64,000 nucleotides of DNA from Paracoccus sp. C2R09. Lineage in GTDB: Bacteria; Pseudomonadota; Alphaproteobacteria; Rhodobacterales; Rhodobacteraceae. The position numbers and the translations under genes are program-made. Shown piece after piece: positions 62,314 through 64,000 of this stretch. The first letter of the stretch is position 1. Each line of letters begins with the position of its first letter. Below the pieces are notes generated by a model that searched no databases, had not been told where the DNA came from, and saw nothing but the letters and a program-made list of their open reading frames with translations. Location of the stretch: contig NZ_JAHKQB010000024.1 in the NCBI RefSeq assembly GCF_018860625.1, forward strand, positions 98,072-162,071. Reading direction: 5' to 3'.

Positions 62314-62988
62314 ATGTCCCCGACTTTCGCCAAGACCGGCAGCCTCGCGCTCTGCGCGTTTCTGGCCATGGCCGCGCAGGCCTCTGCCCAAACCGACAAG
62401 AAGCATGACCATGGCCACGAACACAGCCATGATCATGACCGGTCCCATGATGCCAAGGACATCCAGGCCGGCCTGTTCGACGACGACCAGATCCGCGCAC
62501 GCGACCTGTCGGATTGGGCAGGGGACTGGCAGTCGGTCTATCCGCTGCTGCAGGATGGAACGTTGGACGCGGTGATGCGGCACAAGGCCGAACACGGCGA
62601 CAAGACCGCCGAGGAATACCGCGCCTATTACCAGACCGGTTATCAGACCGATATGGACCGCATCCTGATCGAAGCAGACCGCGTGACCTTCTTTGCGGAT
62701 GGCATTGCCCTGCAGGGGCGCTACGCCGACGATGGTCACGAGGTGCTGACCTACGCATCCGGCAATCGTGGCGTCCGTTACGTCTTTGCCAAGACCGAGG
62801 GCGATGCGCAGGCGCCAGCGTTCATCCAGTTCAGCGATCATGCCATCGCGCCGAACGATGCCGATCACTATCACCTCTATTGGGGCGAGGACCGCGCGGC
62901 CCTGCTGCAAGAGGTCGCGAACTGGCCGACCTACTATCCCTCGGCCCTGACAGGTGAGGAGATCGCGGCCGAGATGACCGCTCATTGA
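62314..62988 (+). CDS. zinT: ZinT periplasmic zinc-binding protein
   Basis: 224 residues. Signal peptide ending AQASAQ, then a His/Asp-rich segment (KKHDHGHEHSHDHDRSHD), then the ZinT/YodA domain: LSDWAGDWQSVYPLLQDG and the metal site FSDHAIAPNDADHYHLYWG with three histidines. Start at 62314 has GAGGAT upstream. Scavenges zinc and passes it to the ZnuABC-type importer (not in this window). Zur site directly upstream. Confidence 0.92.
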   Translation: MSPTFAKTGSLALCAFLAMAAQASAQTDKKHDHGHEHSHDHDRSHDAKDIQAGLFDDDQIRARDLSDWAGDWQSVYPLLQDGTLDAVMRHKAEHGDKTAEEYRAYYQTGYQTDMDRILIEADRVTFFADGIALQGRYADDGHEVLTYASGNRGVRYVFAKTEGDAQAPAFIQFSDHAIAPNDADHYHLYWGEDRAALLQEVANWPTYYPSALTGEEIAAEMTAH

Positions 62989-62994
62989 CGCGGC

Positions 62995-63020
62995 GCGGGC
63001 GGGCGTTTTCACCCGCCCGC
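62995..63020 (+). terminator. terminator-like hairpin after zinT
   Basis: GCGGGCGGG / CCCGCCCGC, 9-bp stem with a CGTTTTCA loop, 7 bases after the zinT stop. Confidence 0.55.
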
Positions 63021-63111
63021 CACCGATCTGCGACAGGCTGCGCCCGGTCTGACGGAACATTCCGGCCCGGGCGCCGTTCGACATCAGGCCATGAAACCGA
63101 AGGATGTCGTC

Positions 63112-63603
63112 ATGTCGTTCCAGTCAGGATCCCGCACGACCGACTGGCTTTGGGCAAGCCTTCTGGCCTTCCTGGCGCTGATGGTCGTGCTGGCGATCCT
63201 GACACTTGCGCGCGGGCTGCCGGTGCATGCCTTCCTCAACGCGACCAGCCAGTGGCTTCACGGTCCCGATGTTTCCCTGAACGGTCAGCCCGATCTGGCG
63301 CGGACCGGGCTGGGCGCAGTGACGAATTTCGCGGCCTGCCTGTTCTGGGGGCTGATCGCCACGGCGCTGCACCGCGCCCTTCCCCTGCCGCATGGCATTG
63401 CCGCATGGGTCGCGGGCATCGGGACGGCGGTGGCGGCCATCACGCTGGATTACGGCATCCTGCCCCGCGCCTTCAGTCCCGGCTGGCACCTTGCCCTGCC
63501 CCCCGCCAGCGTCGCCGCCGGTTTCGCGGCCATGGGCGCAGGGTTTTCGCTGGCGCTGCGCGCATCGCGCCCACATTCCTTTGACAGAAAGCCCATGCCA
63601 TGA
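63112..63603 (+). CDS. membrane protein of unknown function
   Basis: 163 residues from 63112 (AAGGA 8 bases upstream; a start at 63091 has no good site). Four hydrophobic segments (~12-35, 65-88, 96-115, 125-148). No motif recognised. Overlaps the next gene by 4 bases (ATGA). Confidence 0.65.
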   Translation: MSFQSGSRTTDWLWASLLAFLALMVVLAILTLARGLPVHAFLNATSQWLHGPDVSLNGQPDLARTGLGAVTNFAACLFWGLIATALHRALPLPHGIAAWVAGIGTAVAAITLDYGILPRAFSPGWHLALPPASVAAGFAAMGAGFSLALRASRPHSFDRKPMP

Positions 63604-63890
63604 ACGACACCCCATCGAACGCCGCCCAGCTTCGCGATGCCATCGACCACGGAGATACCGCCGACAAGGTCGATCACCCGGACCCCGCCGCCACGCCCCT
63701 GGGCACCGATGACGAAGCCTCGGGCCACCCCGTCGCCCCCGAACAGGCCCGCGAGGCAGCCCGCGAAGAGGTCGCAAAGACCGGGCCTGCGCCATCGGCT
63801 GACCATGAAGCCGCAATCCCGCGAGGCGTGCTGATTGTCATCGCATGCTTCGCCGTCGTCATCCTGCTGGGGATCTGGGCCCTGATATGA
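63600..63890 (+). CDS. small single-pass membrane protein of unknown function
   Basis: 96 residues. A ~70-residue acidic, Asp/Ala/Pro-rich soluble part (DHGDTADKVDHPDPAATPLGTDDEASGHPVAPEQAREAAREEVAKTG) and one C-terminal helix (GVLIVIACFAVVILLGIWALI). Coupled by a 4-base overlap to the preceding membrane protein, so the two probably act together. Confidence 0.65.
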   Translation: MNDTPSNAAQLRDAIDHGDTADKVDHPDPAATPLGTDDEASGHPVAPEQAREAAREEVAKTGPAPSADHEAAIPRGVLIVIACFAVVILLGIWALI

Positions 63891-63925
63891 TCGAAGCGCG
63901 GCTGGGGCCCGACTGAATGCCGCAT

Positions 63926-63951
63926 CCCCCGGCGCGTGTTTGCGCCGGGGG
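63926..63951. terminator. convergent terminator at the window end
   Basis: CCCCCGGCGC / GCGCCGGGGG, a perfect 10-bp stem with loop GTGTTT, between the small membrane protein (plus) and a gene entering from the right (minus). Confidence 0.65.
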
Positions 63952-63962
63952 GTTGGGGTGGT

Positions 63963-64000
63963 TCAGGCCATGATGGCGTTAAGGGTTTCGGAGGGGCGCA
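63963..64000 (-). CDS. C-terminal end of a gene running off the window
   Basis: The minus frame reads RPSETLNAIMA followed by stop. This short tail resembles the RPSxTLNxI ending of monomeric NADP-isocitrate dehydrogenase, and the terminator beside it supports a true gene end. Only 11 residues are visible, so identity is a guess. Confidence 0.4.
   Translation of the reverse strand, partial: RPSETLNAIMA

Noticed and set aside
1..64000. CRISPR arrays, rRNA/tRNA genes, prophage and insertion sequences
   Set aside because: No regularly spaced repeats, cloverleaf sequences, integrases or transposases were found on reading both strands.

Overview
The window is high-GC DNA that looks like an alphaproteobacterium of the Rhodobacteraceae/Paracoccaceae (a Paracoccus-like organism). 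Signs are the tight 1-4 bp ATGA/TGATG gene overlaps, the many ABC and TTT importers, the cydDC-cydABX layout and the Zur-type sites beside a COG0523 GTPase and zinT. It reads as accessory catabolic chromosome. I see no rRNA, tRNA, CRISPR array, phage or insertion sequence. Both ends cut genes.

Layout. (1) 1-2 kb: end of an alpha/beta hydrolase and a BCCT transporter. (2) 2-18.6 kb: an oligo-uronide (probably oligo-alginate) utilisation region. It has a PL15/heparinase-II/III-type exolyase, KdgF, a beta-hydroxyacid dehydrogenase, an AlgSM1M2Q-like ABC importer, a GntR/FCD regulator, a MATE exporter, ManD, a sodium:solute symporter and an SDR. Copies of an ACTAGTATC-containing palindrome lie in front of both importers, which suggests one regulon. 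(3) 18.6-27.1 kb, minus strand: a purine/nucleoside-type BMP ABC transporter translationally linked to an 8-oxoguanine-deaminase-like amidohydrolase, a GST, an oxygenase alpha subunit that has lost its Rieske cluster, a separate small Rieske protein and a degenerate acylphosphatase-like protein. This resembles a rearranged NdmC/NdmD/NdmE N-demethylase and is the best candidate for an undescribed system. A divergent acetamidase/formamidase follows. (4) 28.6-39.3 kb: a LacI regulator with two operators, a carbohydrate ABC importer, two TIM-barrel isomerases and three Gfo/Idh/MocA oxidoreductases, recalling the E. coli ycj 3-keto-glycoside pathway. (5) 39.6-43.0 kb: LysR with a YeiH-type exporter, and an Fsr-like MFS pump. 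(6) 43.0-50.3 kb: a TTT tricarboxylate-type transporter (TctCBA plus an AbrB-type membrane protein) divergent from its two-component system. The histidine kinase is fused in frame to a C-terminal periplasmic solute-binding domain. (7) 50.3-56.6 kb: cytochrome bd oxidase (cydA, cydB and an unlisted 45-residue cydX) with cydDC upstream and an FNR-like box between. (8) 56.8-64 kb: small secreted and membrane proteins, a zinc-starvation pair (COG0523 GTPase and ZinT) sharing a 14/17 matching site, a glycosyltransferase-like protein, a SleB-type hydrolase, a PAP2 phosphatase, an endonuclease/exonuclease/phosphatase-family protein, and the last codons of a gene running off the end.

All assignments come from reading the translated sequence and recalling family motifs; no database search was run. 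Start codons were moved inward where a ribosome-binding site, signal peptide or family N-terminus supported it.
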